Assembly: GCA_028280515.1 (NCBI GenBank)
Contig: JANQLP010000118.1
Span: 1 to 64,000, forward strand
Direction of reading: 5' to 3'
Origin: Hyphomicrobiales bacterium
GTDB taxonomy: Bacteria; Pseudomonadota; Alphaproteobacteria; Rhizobiales; Methyloligellaceae
Length of the DNA: 64,000 nucleotides
Part shown: piece after piece, positions 35,911-43,748 of the stretch
Numbering within the stretch: position 1 is the first letter of the stretch
Layout of the letters: every line of letters starts with the position of its first letter
Translations under genes and position numbers: made by a program
The notes under the pieces: model-generated
What the model was told of the DNA's origin: nothing
Seen by the model: the letters and a program-made list of their open reading frames with translations, nothing else
Databases searched by the model: none

Positions 35911-36942
35911 TCAAAACACTGCGTGATCCCCGCGGTCGGCTGTAGCCTCACCCCTGATGACGCGAGCGTAGAAGTCGAACAACGTGTCCGCGCCCGTCGA
36001 CGGTGTCGCGCCGGCATCGTAGCGTCCCGTCTCGGGATTGAGGACGAGCATGGATTCGGTTGCATAGTATCTCCCGATCCGCGCCAGCTCGGCCTTGGCC
36101 GCGAGCGCCGGAATCACGTGGCCGAGGCCCCCAAGCAGGCCGACGGCCCCGTCGAGCAGCGACAGGGGAACGTGCCTGAACCGGGGGGCGCGCCCCAGCA
36201 AAGCGAACAGATGCTCACCCTGCTCGCGCGGCGTGACCGCATTTCCCGGACCGCCGATCGGCAGGATCTGGTTATGGCGGCTCTGGTCGTCGAGGCAGTC
36301 GGCGAGAAAGTCAGCCAGATCGTTGTCGCTGATCGGTTTGCACGCAGTCAGCGTACCGTCACCGAAAACCAGATAGGGCTTGCCCTGTTTCAGCCGGTCA
36401 ATCTGGCCCGAGAGCGACTTGAAAAAGGCGGTCGGCCGGACGATCGAATAGGTAACGCCGGAATCTATCAGGCACCTTTCGAACGCAAGCTTCGCCTTCT
36501 GAAAGGCCAATACTGGCTTCTGGACGCAGATCGCCGACAGAAGCACAACATGCGAGACGCCGGCGTCCCGAGACGCCGCCAGGGCGTGCAGATGCGCCTG
36601 GTGATCGATGGCCCAGGCGTCCTCCGGCGCACCGGTGCGCGAGGCCAGGCACGACACCAGTGCATCGAAGCGCTCTCCGCATAGTCCCTCATCCGAGAGC
36701 GACGCGGGGTCCGTCACGTCACCAAACCGGACCTCCGTGCCAGTCAACACCTTTGCAATGGCGTCCCGGTCCAACACCCCGCCGATACCGGCGCGGGGCC
36801 GCACGAAACAAACGACTTCGTGGCCGCGCTGCACGAGCGCACGGGCCACGGCGCGGCCGATCGTACCTGTCGCGCCCAGAACAAACACACGACGTGGTTG
36901 GGACGGGCGGCGGAGCGGTGTCGGTTTCGTGGAATCTGTCAT
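35911..36942 (-). CDS. bciA: Divinyl (proto)chlorophyllide 8-vinyl reductase, NADPH type
   Basis: 343-residue atypical short-chain dehydrogenase. The dinucleotide fold begins V-F-V-L-G-A-T-G-T-I-G-R-A-V-A at about 18-32. L-S-A-I-C-V-Q-K-P-V-L-A-F-Q-K-A-K follows, with the active-site lysine region of this NmrA-like family, then the R-P-T-A-F-F-K-S-L-S-G-Q motif diagnostic of BciA. It reduces the C8 vinyl group to ethyl. It is the last gene of the minus-strand series from pucB and lies 37 bp after the deformylase-like gene. Confidence 0.93.
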   Translation of the reverse strand: MTDSTKPTPLRRPSQPRRVFVLGATGTIGRAVARALVQRGHEVVCFVRPRAGIGGVLDRDAIAKVLTGTEVRFGDVTDPASLSDEGLCGERFDALVSCLASRTGAPEDAWAIDHQAHLHALAASRDAGVSHVVLLSAICVQKPVLAFQKAKLAFERCLIDSGVTYSIVRPTAFFKSLSGQIDRLKQGKPYLVFGDGTLTACKPISDNDLADFLADCLDDQSRHNQILPIGGPGNAVTPREQGEHLFALLGRAPRFRHVPLSLLDGAVGLLGGLGHVIPALAAKAELARIGRYYATESMLVLNPETGRYDAGATPSTGADTLFDFYARVIRGEATADRGDHAVF

Positions 36943-36979
36943 GAGCCGGCGGCCGATACACCCGCCGCAAGTCCGCGAC

Positions 36980-37492
36980 TCACGCGGCGTTGCTCTGCCG
37001 TCGCGCCTTGGTCTTCATCATGGCGCGAATACGAAGCCTCCGGAAAAGCGACAGACGGTCGATGAAGAGTTTGCCGTTGAGATGGTCGATCTCGTGTTGC
37101 AGGCACACAGCATCCATCGCGGCCAGATCGCATTCGAACGGTTTGCCATCGCAATCCTGCGCCCGCACGCGCACCTCGGTGGCCCGGACGACATTGCCGA
37201 CGATGCCGGGGATGGACAGGCAGCTCTCCTCGACGAGGCCCGGAACCGATTTCGACAGGACTTCCGGGTTCACATATACCTGAGGCGCCGACGTGTTTTC
37301 GGAAGGGTTAAGCACCAGCACCCGGCGACTGTCGTCGACCTGCGGCGCCGAAAGCCCAAGCGCGCTGTTGGCGTGCAGGGTCTCCAACATGTCGTCGATC
37401 AGGCAGCCGAGACTGTCATCGAAATCCGCAACCGGTTCCGCATGAAGGCGAAGGCGCGGGTCCGGGTGCTCGAGTATGTCCAGCTGTGCCAT
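36980..37492 (-). CDS. def: Peptide deformylase (family member in the puc operon)
   Basis: 170-residue metalloprotease fold that removes N-formyl groups. The three deformylase motifs are present but altered in two places: G-L-S-A-P-Q-V (usually G-x-G-L-A-A-x-Q), E-S-C-L-S (usually E-G-C-L-S) and the intact Q-H-E-I-D-H-L metal site. Metal ligands Cys and both His are kept, so activity is plausible. It lies between pucC and bciA, 17 bp after pucC. LH2 alpha chains often keep formyl-Met1 as a B800 ligand, which makes a deformylase here noteworthy. A housekeeping def probably exists elsewhere. Confidence 0.85.
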   Translation of the reverse strand: MAQLDILEHPDPRLRLHAEPVADFDDSLGCLIDDMLETLHANSALGLSAPQVDDSRRVLVLNPSENTSAPQVYVNPEVLSKSVPGLVEESCLSIPGIVGNVVRATEVRVRAQDCDGKPFECDLAAMDAVCLQHEIDHLNGKLFIDRLSLFRRLRIRAMMKTKARRQSNAA

Positions 37493-37509
37493 CCCGCAAC
37501 TCCCGTTTT

Positions 37510-38985
37510 TCAGCGGCCGGTCGAACTGATCGCTCTTGTCCCCTGGCCGAAAGAGAGCCCACTCTCCGGCCCCGTCTTACCAGCGCCATCGCGCGACGTC
37601 CGGCGAATGAGCGGATAGAGGGCTGCGATCGTCACCAGCAGCAAGATGATTTCAATGACATACACCGTGATGTAGCCGCCCGCCGCCCGAGCCATGCCCC
37701 ACACTTCTCCAGTGGTACCGAAACCAGCATTGACGAGATCGCGGATCGTTCCGCTGAAAGCCAGCGCCAATCCGGCCGCCGTTGCCTGAACCGCACCCCA
37801 TGCCCCGAGCGCGAGTCCCGCCTGCTCCCGCGGCGCCAGGCTCATGGTGGCCGTCAGCGTCGCATGACCGAATATGGCGGCGCCGAAACCAATCAGGAAA
37901 TTGCCGATCAGAAAGGCACCGTCGAGGCCAAACGGCGCGGCGATGATGACCAGCGCGAAAGCCGGCAACCCAATCAAGGCACCGTTGTGCGCTAGGCGGT
38001 AGGGGTTGCTGCGGGGTCCGAGCGCATGGGACGCGAGGGCGAAGCCCAGCAGCCCTCCAAGCGCAAGCAGCGCCGTCAGTTTGGTCGTCGCCGCGACGGT
38101 CCAGTTCAAAACCTGACCGCCATAAGGTTCGAGAAGCACGTCGGCCATGCCGAATGCCATGGTGCCGAGACCGACGATCACCAGCCGGCGCACGGCATGT
38201 TCGCCCTTGCAGAACCGCGCCCACGATTCGCGGAAGGTCGGGTCCGGCGCCGGGGCGGCCGCACCGCGCGGCGGACGCCGCGTTTCCTGTTTCCACATCG
38301 CCACCGCGTTCAGCACAATGGATGCGACGGCGGCGCTCTGAATGACCTGCACCAGCCGGCCCGCTGAGAAATCGGCCAGCGCCACACCGAATATCAGGGC
38401 GCTCGCGATCATGCCGACGAGCAGCATCACATACATCAGGCCGACCACCCTGGGATGGGAATCCGGCGGTGTGAGGTCGGTGGCGAGCGCAAGACCCGCG
38501 GTCTGCACGATGTGGGCGCCGGCGCCGACGAGCAGGAAGGCAAGAGCGGCCGAGCTGTGGCCGATCCAGATCGGGGCGTGCTCAGCCTGCCCCTTGCCGG
38601 CAAGCACGAGCAAGGCGAAGGGCATTATGGCGAATCCGCCGAACTGCAGCAGCGTGCCCTTCCAGATGAAGGGCACCCGCCGCCACCCGAGTTCGCAGCG
38701 ATGCGTGTCTGACTTGTAACCGATGAGCGCCCGGAATGGCGCAAACAAAAGCGGCAGCGCGATCATGACGCCGACCACGGTCGCCGGAACGCCGAGTTCG
38801 ACGATCATGACGCGGTTGAGGGTCCCGACCAGCAAGACAAGCGTCATGCCGACCGAGACCTGGAACAGAGAAAGCCGCAAAAGGCGCGTGAGCGGGAGAT
38901 CGGGGGTGGCGACGTCTGCGAACGGCATGTATCGCGGACCAAGCGACGCCCATGCAGAAACCAACCTTCGCCCAATGCTTTTCAT
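37510..38985 (-). CDS. pucC: LH2 assembly protein PucC
   Basis: 491 residues with about twelve membrane helices, BCD/PucC family, close to LhaA: L-N-R-V-M-I-V-E-L-G-V-P-A, F-R-A-L-I-G-Y-K-S-D-T-H-R-C-E and L-E-P-Y-G-G-Q-V-L. PucC is needed for LH2 antenna formation. It lies downstream of pucB-pucA and the repeat protein on the same strand, which separates it from LhaA. The C-terminal 30 residues are hydrophilic and variable. Confidence 0.95.
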   Translation of the reverse strand: MKSIGRRLVSAWASLGPRYMPFADVATPDLPLTRLLRLSLFQVSVGMTLVLLVGTLNRVMIVELGVPATVVGVMIALPLLFAPFRALIGYKSDTHRCELGWRRVPFIWKGTLLQFGGFAIMPFALLVLAGKGQAEHAPIWIGHSSAALAFLLVGAGAHIVQTAGLALATDLTPPDSHPRVVGLMYVMLLVGMIASALIFGVALADFSAGRLVQVIQSAAVASIVLNAVAMWKQETRRPPRGAAAPAPDPTFRESWARFCKGEHAVRRLVIVGLGTMAFGMADVLLEPYGGQVLNWTVAATTKLTALLALGGLLGFALASHALGPRSNPYRLAHNGALIGLPAFALVIIAAPFGLDGAFLIGNFLIGFGAAIFGHATLTATMSLAPREQAGLALGAWGAVQATAAGLALAFSGTIRDLVNAGFGTTGEVWGMARAAGGYITVYVIEIILLLVTIAALYPLIRRTSRDGAGKTGPESGLSFGQGTRAISSTGR

Positions 38986-39078
38986 TTCCGCCCTCCAGGG
39001 CAGCCACGCGCCACCGGGCGGGGAGCATCCACGCCTGCTTCAGGCCCCCTTCACTCTCCCTTGCCTGGCGCCGTTACT

Positions 39079-39768
39079 CTACCGGCCTCGAATCAACGTC
39101 TTCATGCCGAGGAAACTGGACAGCGGTGCCGGATTCTTCGACAGGACAGGAATGCCATGGTGCCGGTCCTGCGGCGGTTTGGGTTTCGTCAGCGTTTTCA
39201 TCCCGAACAGAGAAGAAAGGGGTGCCGGATTCTTGCTCAAGAGCGGCATTCCAAAGCTGGACTTCCACTCCTTCTTCGGCGTCGACAGCGTCTTCATTCC
39301 GAATGAGCGATCCGACCCCCGCTGGTTTTTGCTCAAGAGCGGCATGCCGAATTTCTCGGACAGGTTCCAGTCCTGGCGCAGCAACCCCGTGGAGGACACG
39401 AAGTCCGAAAGCACCGGCAACCCCAGCCCATTTGACAGTGGAGCCGCGCTGCTCGGGACGTAACGTCTCAGCAAGTCGCTATAGACGGTGCCCTTGGCTT
39501 CCATGATCTTGATGGCTTCCTGGGCTTTGCCGAACGGCGCATTTACCGCGACGAGCGAACGGCCTTCCTTCAGGCTGCGGGTGCAGATCAGCACCTTTCG
39601 TTCCGGGATGATTCCATCGCTCACGGCTGAGCGGACGGTTTCGGCCTCCTTGCCTTCGCTATCACCGGCAAGGAACACCTTGATGTCATCGAAACCCGCC
39701 TTTTCGAGCCGGGTGACGGCGTCCTTCGCTCCTTTTTCGGTCTCGTAGATCCGTACGTTTGGTGTCAT
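39079..39768 (-). CDS. puc-operon protein: stress-type N-domain plus 16-residue repeats
   Basis: 229 residues, not recognised by name. Residues 1-105 look like a small alpha/beta domain (N-V-R-I-Y-E-T-E-K-G-A-K-D-A-V, then A-G-F-D-D-I-K-V-F) similar in pattern to the YflT/general-stress 17M fold. Residues 140-229 are six 16-residue repeats, see the repeat entry. A good AGGAGAA site precedes the ATG. It lies between pucA (134 bp upstream) and pucC (93 bp downstream) on the same strand, so a role in LH2 assembly or regulation is likely but unproven. No signal peptide or long membrane helix. Confidence 0.8.
   Translation of the reverse strand: MTPNVRIYETEKGAKDAVTRLEKAGFDDIKVFLAGDSEGKEAETVRSAVSDGIIPERKVLICTRSLKEGRSLVAVNAPFGKAQEAIKIMEAKGTVYSDLLRRYVPSSAAPLSNGLGLPVLSDFVSSTGLLRQDWNLSEKFGMPLLSKNQRGSDRSFGMKTLSTPKKEWKSSFGMPLLSKNPAPLSSLFGMKTLTKPKPPQDRHHGIPVLSKNPAPLSSFLGMKTLIRGR
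39082..39351 (-). repeat. Six 16-residue (48-bp) coding repeats, alternating types
   Basis: Units start at residues 140, 156, 172, 188, 204 and 220 of the puc-operon protein, exactly 16 apart. Odd units begin (F/H)-G-(M/I)-P-(L/V)-L-S-K-N; even units begin (F/L)-G-M-K-T-L. Units at 172 and 204 share S-K-N-P-A-P-L-S-S. The last unit is cut at 10 residues by the stop codon. The DNA copies have diverged, so this is protein-level conservation rather than recent duplication. Confidence 0.92.
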
Positions 39769-39902
39769 GACGGTTCTCCTGCGGACAAGCGCCAGCGGTA
39801 CGCGGCCGGATGCACCACGTCACAAGTTTTGCGGTGGGTGATCTGACCGCTACGCCGCCAGCCTAATTGGCCGCAAACTCTATCAGTCGCTAGAAGCTAA
39901 CT

Positions 39903-40052
39903 CTAGCCGCCACCCTGGAAAAACGCGGCCATCCACGTTGTGTTTGACAGAATCGAATAGTGGACGATGAGTGAAATCACAGCCACGCCACCTAGGAAAA
40001 GCGGCAAGCCAACCGTCGGCTTAACGACGCACCAGATTCTTCCTTGATTCAT
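39903..40052 (-). CDS. pucA: LH2 antenna alpha subunit
   Basis: 49 residues: [12 protein letters not shown] then one membrane helix with the B850 bacteriochlorophyll ligand His31 (V-H-Y-S-I-L-S), then [10 protein letters not shown]. Met1 is the expected B800 ligand. The two aromatic residues that hydrogen-bond the acetyl groups of B850 (Tyr-Trp, alpha44-45 in Rhodoblastus acidophilus LH2) are Phe-Phe here, as in blue-shifted LH3-like antennas. A GGGAG site precedes the ATG. It lies 12 bp after pucB. Confidence 0.95.
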   Translation of the reverse strand: MNQGRIWCVVKPTVGLPLFLGGVAVISLIVHYSILSNTTWMAAFFQGGG

Positions 40053-40064
40053 GACTTAACTCCC

Positions 40065-40244
40065 TCAGAAGGTCCAAGGCGTGAAGATGTACGCCAGAAT
40101 GTGGGCGACCAACGCAATCAGGAAGAAGACGCGCGAGCCATCGATGATGTGCTTGTGCAGCTCTTCCGACTCCCTGATGGTGAGTCCGGTTGGCCAGATC
40201 CGATCCGGATCGTCCAGATCGGCAGTCTGAATTTCGTGGGCCAT
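40065..40244 (-). CDS. pucB: LH2 antenna beta subunit
   Basis: 59 residues. The N-terminus is somewhat longer and more acidic than usual, followed by [20 protein letters not shown] and one helix with the B850 ligand His48 in [13 protein letters not shown]. Strong GGGGAGAGAG ribosome site. First gene of the puc operon, about 80 bp downstream of paired PpsR operators. Confidence 0.95.
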   Translation of the reverse strand: MAHEIQTADLDDPDRIWPTGLTIRESEELHKHIIDGSRVFFLIALVAHILAYIFTPWTF

Positions 40245-40323
40245 AGGCTCTCTCCCCTAATTCTGCATCTGCTCGCGAAAATCTCTACCGAGCGCCAACA
40301 GGGTACAACCTGCCGTGCGTGAG

Positions 40324-40367
40324 TGTCAAGTTTAACTGTCATTGTAAACTGTCATATTTTTTTTACA
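40324..40367 (-). promoter_or_regulatory. puc promoter region with paired PpsR operators
   Basis: Exact TGT-N12-ACA at 40350-40367 and a near match TGT-N12-TCA at 40324-40341 lie 8 bp apart, the CrtJ/PpsR pair geometry. On the minus strand a TTGACA (40329-40324) lies in the promoter-proximal site, suggesting a -35 under repressor; a good -10 is not obvious. The leader to pucB is about 80 bp. Confidence 0.72.
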
Positions 40368-40517
40368 GACGACGCTTTCAAATGGATGCATGCCCCTTGG
40401 AGTGGCGCGTCGTTTGCACGAATGGCGACTGCCGAAATAGCCCAGTTTTTCTTGTGAGTTTCAGCGAGAAATAAGGTTCTTGCAGAACACAAAGGCGAAA
40501 CTGAAAGGCACCAATTG

Positions 40518-40985
40518 ATGGATCGGCACCTGTTGAAGGTGCTCGATGAGGAGTTCATACGCGAACTCAATCGCTTGAGCATGTCACAACCAGCACAGGC
40601 GGATAGGGCAAAAAAGCAAATTGGCGCGTATTGGAAGGCAGATCGACAGACTGGTCACCGCGGTTACCGATGGAGCTGACGCCTGGCGCTGAACGCAAAG
40701 ATCAAGGAACTTGAAGAGCACAAGAGAAATGCCGAAGCCGAGCTTGCCTCAACACCGGAGGATCCTAAAGCGAAGGATGGGGCTTTCGAGACAATCCGAT
40801 CGATGATCGACGAAGTGCTCCTGACACCAGACAAGGACCAACTGCGCATTGATCTCAAGGGAGAGCTCGCGGGCCTTCTGGACTTTTGCCAGAAAAGCAA
40901 GAAGCCCGGCCAAGAGAGACGAGCTGATGCAAAGCAAATCAAGGTCGTTGCGCGGGCGGGATTTGAACCTGCGACCTTCAGTTAA
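40518..40985 (+). pseudogene. Serine site-specific recombinase, C-terminal remnant
   Basis: Translation across frames gives the C-terminal coiled-coil of a resolvase/large serine recombinase: E-F-I-R-E-L-N-R-L, then R-Q-I-D-R-L-V-T-A-V-T-D-G-A-D-A-W, then A-L-N-A-K-I-K-E-L-E-E-H-K, I-D-E-V-L-L-T-P-D-K-D-Q-L-R-I-D-L-K-G-E-L, ending A-G-F-E-P-A-T-F-S. The frame shifts once near 40600-40625 and again at 40686, where one G is lost between W and A-L-N-A. The catalytic N-terminus is absent. It marks a decayed integrated element at the edge of the PGC. The 135 bp between it and the puc operator (40382-40517) show no gene. Confidence 0.85.
40943..40981 (-). other. tRNA 3'-end fragment, probable att remnant
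   Basis: The end of the recombinase remnant, read on the minus strand, contains the T-arm signature GGTTCAAATCC with matching flanks (a GCAGGTTCAAATCC-type arm) and then GC-rich acceptor-like sequence. No complete tRNA can be folded. Recombinases whose last codons overlap a tRNA 3' end commonly read A-G-F-E-P-A-T-F; this suggests the element had integrated into a tRNA gene. Confidence 0.6.
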
Positions 40986-41138
40986 CAATTCGAACCTAGT
41001 CAATCGAGAATGAGAAATCGAATGGATTGCGGTATCTGAAACTTGACTTCTGGTGGTTGCCATCCGGTTGCCAAACGCAATTGCAAAAGCTAGGGCAACT
41101 GAAAATGACTATTAAATTATTGTTTTCACTACAAAAGT

Positions 41139-41215
41139 TGGTAGCGGAGGAGGGACTCGAACCCCCGACACGCGGATTATGATTCCGCTGCTCTAACCAG
41201 CTGAGCTACTCCGCC
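41139..41215 (-). tRNA. tRNA-Met (CAT), elongator
   Basis: The minus strand folds into a complete cloverleaf: acceptor GGCGGAG, D-arm AGCTCAGCTGGTTAGAGC, anticodon stem GCGGA/TCCGC with loop ATCATAA (anticodon CAT), T-arm with GGTTCGAGTCC, and an encoded CCA at the 3' end. Loop and acceptor features fit elongator rather than initiator tRNA-Met, since the anticodon stem lacks three consecutive G-C pairs. Confidence 0.95.
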
Positions 41216-41310
41216 ATGCCATGAATGGCGTGCCGACACGCGTGTCGGTTATGAGCGATATAAGGAGCGGGCTTCGCCGCTGTCAAGAAAGCTTGGGCAC
41301 ACGGCCGCGC

Positions 41311-42036
41311 TCAGGCGCGCGCCGGTTTCAATTGGGCCTGGCCTGAGACCTTTTCCGTTGCGAGCTTGCGGTCGGCGGCCACGTCAGGCTGCTTGACGAA
41401 ACGCAGCATCGTGAACAGTCCGAACGGGCGCAATGATGATGTGTCGGTGAGGCGCAGCCCGCTGCTGCCGAGCACCCGCTCCATGGGGAACACCGGCCGC
41501 CAGCCAAGCGTCGCGGCGAGCGGAGCAAAGGTGCGTTCGATGAAGCCGCGGACGCCCTCGTCCTGGCTGAAATGGTTGACCAGGATAACCTCGCCGCCCG
41601 GCGCGCACACGCGTTCGAGTTCACGCATGACACGTTCAGGATCCGGCACGACGGTGATCACATACATGGCGACCACGGTATCGAATTCCTCGTCGGGAAA
41701 CTCCAGGTTTCCGGCATCCATTTCATGCAAGCCGGCCACATTTCCCAGATGCCCGCTGGTGACGCGGTCGCGCGCCTTGCTCAGCATTTCCGGCGAAACG
41801 TCGATGCCGGTGACCTGAAGGTGACGCCCGTAACGCGGCAGCGACAGCCCGGTGCCAACGCCGACTTCCAAGACGTTGCCCTTGCGGCGGTTGATGATCT
41901 CCACCGCGTGACGGCGGCCGGCCTCGACCAATTTGCCAAACGTGAAATCGTAGACGGGCGCCCAACGCCGGTAAGCGCGCTGCACATCAAACAGGTCGAT
42001 CACCGAACTGCCCGTCTTTGTACCGGTCTCCTGCAT
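41311..42036 (-). CDS. SAM-dependent methyltransferase, probable phosphatidylethanolamine N-methyltransferase
   Basis: 241 residues, class I methyltransferase of the UbiE/PmtA type. SAM motif I reads V-L-E-V-G-V-G-T-G-L-S-L, with V-T-G-I-D-V-S-P-E-M-L as motif post-I and F-D-T-V-V-A-M-Y-V-I-T-V-V-P-D-P downstream. The N-terminal Y-R-R-W-A-P-V-Y-D-F-T-F-G-K-L and the late F-G-L-F-T-M-L-R match the bacterial PmtA group that makes phosphatidylcholine precursors. A ubiquinone-type methyltransferase is less likely but not excluded. It lies between tRNA-Met and mnmA, outside the PGC proper. Confidence 0.78.
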   Translation of the reverse strand: MQETGTKTGSSVIDLFDVQRAYRRWAPVYDFTFGKLVEAGRRHAVEIINRRKGNVLEVGVGTGLSLPRYGRHLQVTGIDVSPEMLSKARDRVTSGHLGNVAGLHEMDAGNLEFPDEEFDTVVAMYVITVVPDPERVMRELERVCAPGGEVILVNHFSQDEGVRGFIERTFAPLAATLGWRPVFPMERVLGSSGLRLTDTSSLRPFGLFTMLRFVKQPDVAADRKLATEKVSGQAQLKPARA

Positions 42037-42185
42037 AAGTTCCCCTTACTCCGAGGCGTACGGCTTTCCGGTTAACGTCAACGCGCACCGGTGTGGTCGG
42101 GATGGCCCTCTCGTCCCGCCTGTCCGTATACCTAATTCTGAATTGGACCTCGTTGTGGAATTCCCTGTGCGTTCGCCAAAGCCCC

Positions 42186-43376
42186 TTAACCCGCAGGTGC
42201 ACTTTCGACCAGTGCGTCCGTCTCGTCCGCTTCGTTCAACGCAAGCGCGCTGTCCGGTTCGCCGCGGACGATCCATCCTCCGCCAAGCACGCGCGATCCG
42301 TCGTAAAATACACACGCCTGCCCGGGTGATACTCCATCCTCTCCTTCGTGCAAATGCACAAACGCCGCACCATCGTTGTTTATCAATGTGGCCGTCTGAG
42401 GGATGCCGGTTGACCGGATTCTCGCCTCGACCTCGATGCCGGTGTCAGGAATACGGTCGAACGGCACATCGCCAAGCCAGTTGACCTGCCTGAGCCACAC
42501 CTTGCTGGTGCGCAAAAAGGCGCGCGGTCCCACCACCACCTGGCTGCGTTCGGCGTCCAGCCGCACCACATATAGCGGCTCCGCGGCGGAAATTCCGAGG
42601 CCGCGGCGCTGACCGATCGTGTAGTTGATGATGCCGTCGTGGCGGCCGACCACCTCGCCTTCAAGCGTTACGATATCGCCGGGGTCCGACGCGTTCGGAC
42701 GCAAACGTTCGATCACCTGCGTGTAGCGCCCCGTCGGCACAAAGCAGATGTCCTGGCTGTCCGACTTCTCCGACACGCTCAGCCCGTATCGGCGTGCGAG
42801 CTCGCGTGTCTCGGCCTTTTTCAGGTTGCCGAGCGGGAACCTCAGCATCTCAAGCTGAGCCGGCGTCGTGGCGAACAGGAAGTAACTCTGGTCACGCTCG
42901 GCATCTACGGCGCGATGCAGTTCCCAGCCGCCCGGACCCCGCCGCGAAGAAATGTAGTGACCCGTGGCAAGTGCCGCCGCGTCGAGCTCCTTCGCGGTCT
43001 GCAGCAGATCCTTGAACTTGATCTTCTGGTTGCAGGACACGCAGGGGATGGGCGTTTCGCCAGAGAGATAGCTGTCGGCGAATTCCTGCATCACCGCGCT
43101 TGCGAAACGCTGCTCGTAGTCGAGAACATAATGCGGGATGCCGAGTGTTTCCGCGACGCGCCGGGCATCGTGAATGTCCTGCCCGGCACAACACGTGCCC
43201 TTGGCCTGAACCGCCTCGCCGTGGTCGTAGAGCTGAAGCGTGATGCCGATGACGTCGTAGCCCTGCTCCTTCAAAAGCGCGGCGACCACCGACGAATCGA
43301 CGCCGCCGGACATTGCAACGACGACACGGGTCTCTTGCGGACGCCCCGGAAGGGAGAGGGAATTCAGATTCGACAT
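42186..43376 (-). CDS. mnmA: tRNA-specific 2-thiouridylase MnmA
   Basis: 396 residues. ATP-PPase P-loop [12 protein letters not shown] (about 20-31). Catalytic cysteines are in I-P-C-V-S-C-N and the later [10 protein letters not shown]. It thiolates U34 of tRNA Glu, Gln and Lys. The C-terminal beta-barrel includes G-P-R-A-F-L-R-T and [13 protein letters not shown]. Housekeeping gene; 149 bp separate it from the methyltransferase gene downstream with nothing recognisable between. Confidence 0.96.
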   Translation of the reverse strand: MSNLNSLSLPGRPQETRVVVAMSGGVDSSVVAALLKEQGYDVIGITLQLYDHGEAVQAKGTCCAGQDIHDARRVAETLGIPHYVLDYEQRFASAVMQEFADSYLSGETPIPCVSCNQKIKFKDLLQTAKELDAAALATGHYISSRRGPGGWELHRAVDAERDQSYFLFATTPAQLEMLRFPLGNLKKAETRELARRYGLSVSEKSDSQDICFVPTGRYTQVIERLRPNASDPGDIVTLEGEVVGRHDGIINYTIGQRRGLGISAAEPLYVVRLDAERSQVVVGPRAFLRTSKVWLRQVNWLGDVPFDRIPDTGIEVEARIRSTGIPQTATLINNDGAAFVHLHEGEDGVSPGQACVFYDGSRVLGGGWIVRGEPDSALALNEADETDALVESAPAG

Positions 43377-43544
43377 GGAACTTCAGGGCCCGCCGTTTTT
43401 CGGATTTCGGTCGCAGAATGCAGAAAATGCTACCTGCGGGTGCGCAATTTCATCCCCGCGGCAAACACACCGGAAAACTCGCTACGTCATAATTGTGACT
43501 GTTGGCCGGTAATTTATTGTGCCGAAGGCCGCATATCAACCCGG

Positions 43545-43610
43545 TGCGGCAAGACTCACGCACGCGGCAAAAACGGCAGAATTGTCCCCATGGCGGCAAA
43601 TTCTGCCGCC
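43545..43610 (+). promoter_or_regulatory. Cluster of CGGCAA repeats, ftr-like FlbD-binding candidates
   Basis: Four copies of a CGGCA core occur: 43546 (GCGGCAAGA), 43564 (GCGGCAAAA), 43574 (CGGCAGAATT) and 43593 (CGGCAAATTCTGCCG, palindromic). The third and fourth also pair as a 10-bp inverted repeat (43574-43583/43599-43608). They lie 90-150 bp upstream of the sigma-54 promoter of fliK. Caulobacter ftr enhancers bound by FlbD have a CGGCAA...TTGCCG-like core at about this distance. The spacer from mnmA (43377-43748) holds no gene. Confidence 0.6.
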
Positions 43611-43695
43611 TTGTTCGCCTGACGAATTCGGGATTGCACTTCTGAATTTGACTTAATCATTTGTTTTCATTTAATTTTCCGCAGATCCAGCCGAT

Positions 43696-43711
43696 TGGCC
43701 CGGGGCTTGCT
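43696..43711 (+). promoter_or_regulatory. Sigma-54 promoter of fliK-flgD
   Basis: TGGC (43696-43699), 7 bases, then TTGCT (43707-43711) match the -24/-12 consensus TGGC-N7-TTGCW exactly. The ATG of fliK is 37 bp downstream of the element. A sigma-54 activator (FlbD) is encoded at 50602. Confidence 0.8.
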
Positions 43712-43748
43712 CCTGAAATGCGCGAAGTTTGAGTAACAGGCGTATTTC

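Noticed and set aside
40803..40985. The short intact frame at the recombinase end as a real small gene
   Set aside because: It is only the third segment of a frameshifted recombinase tail.
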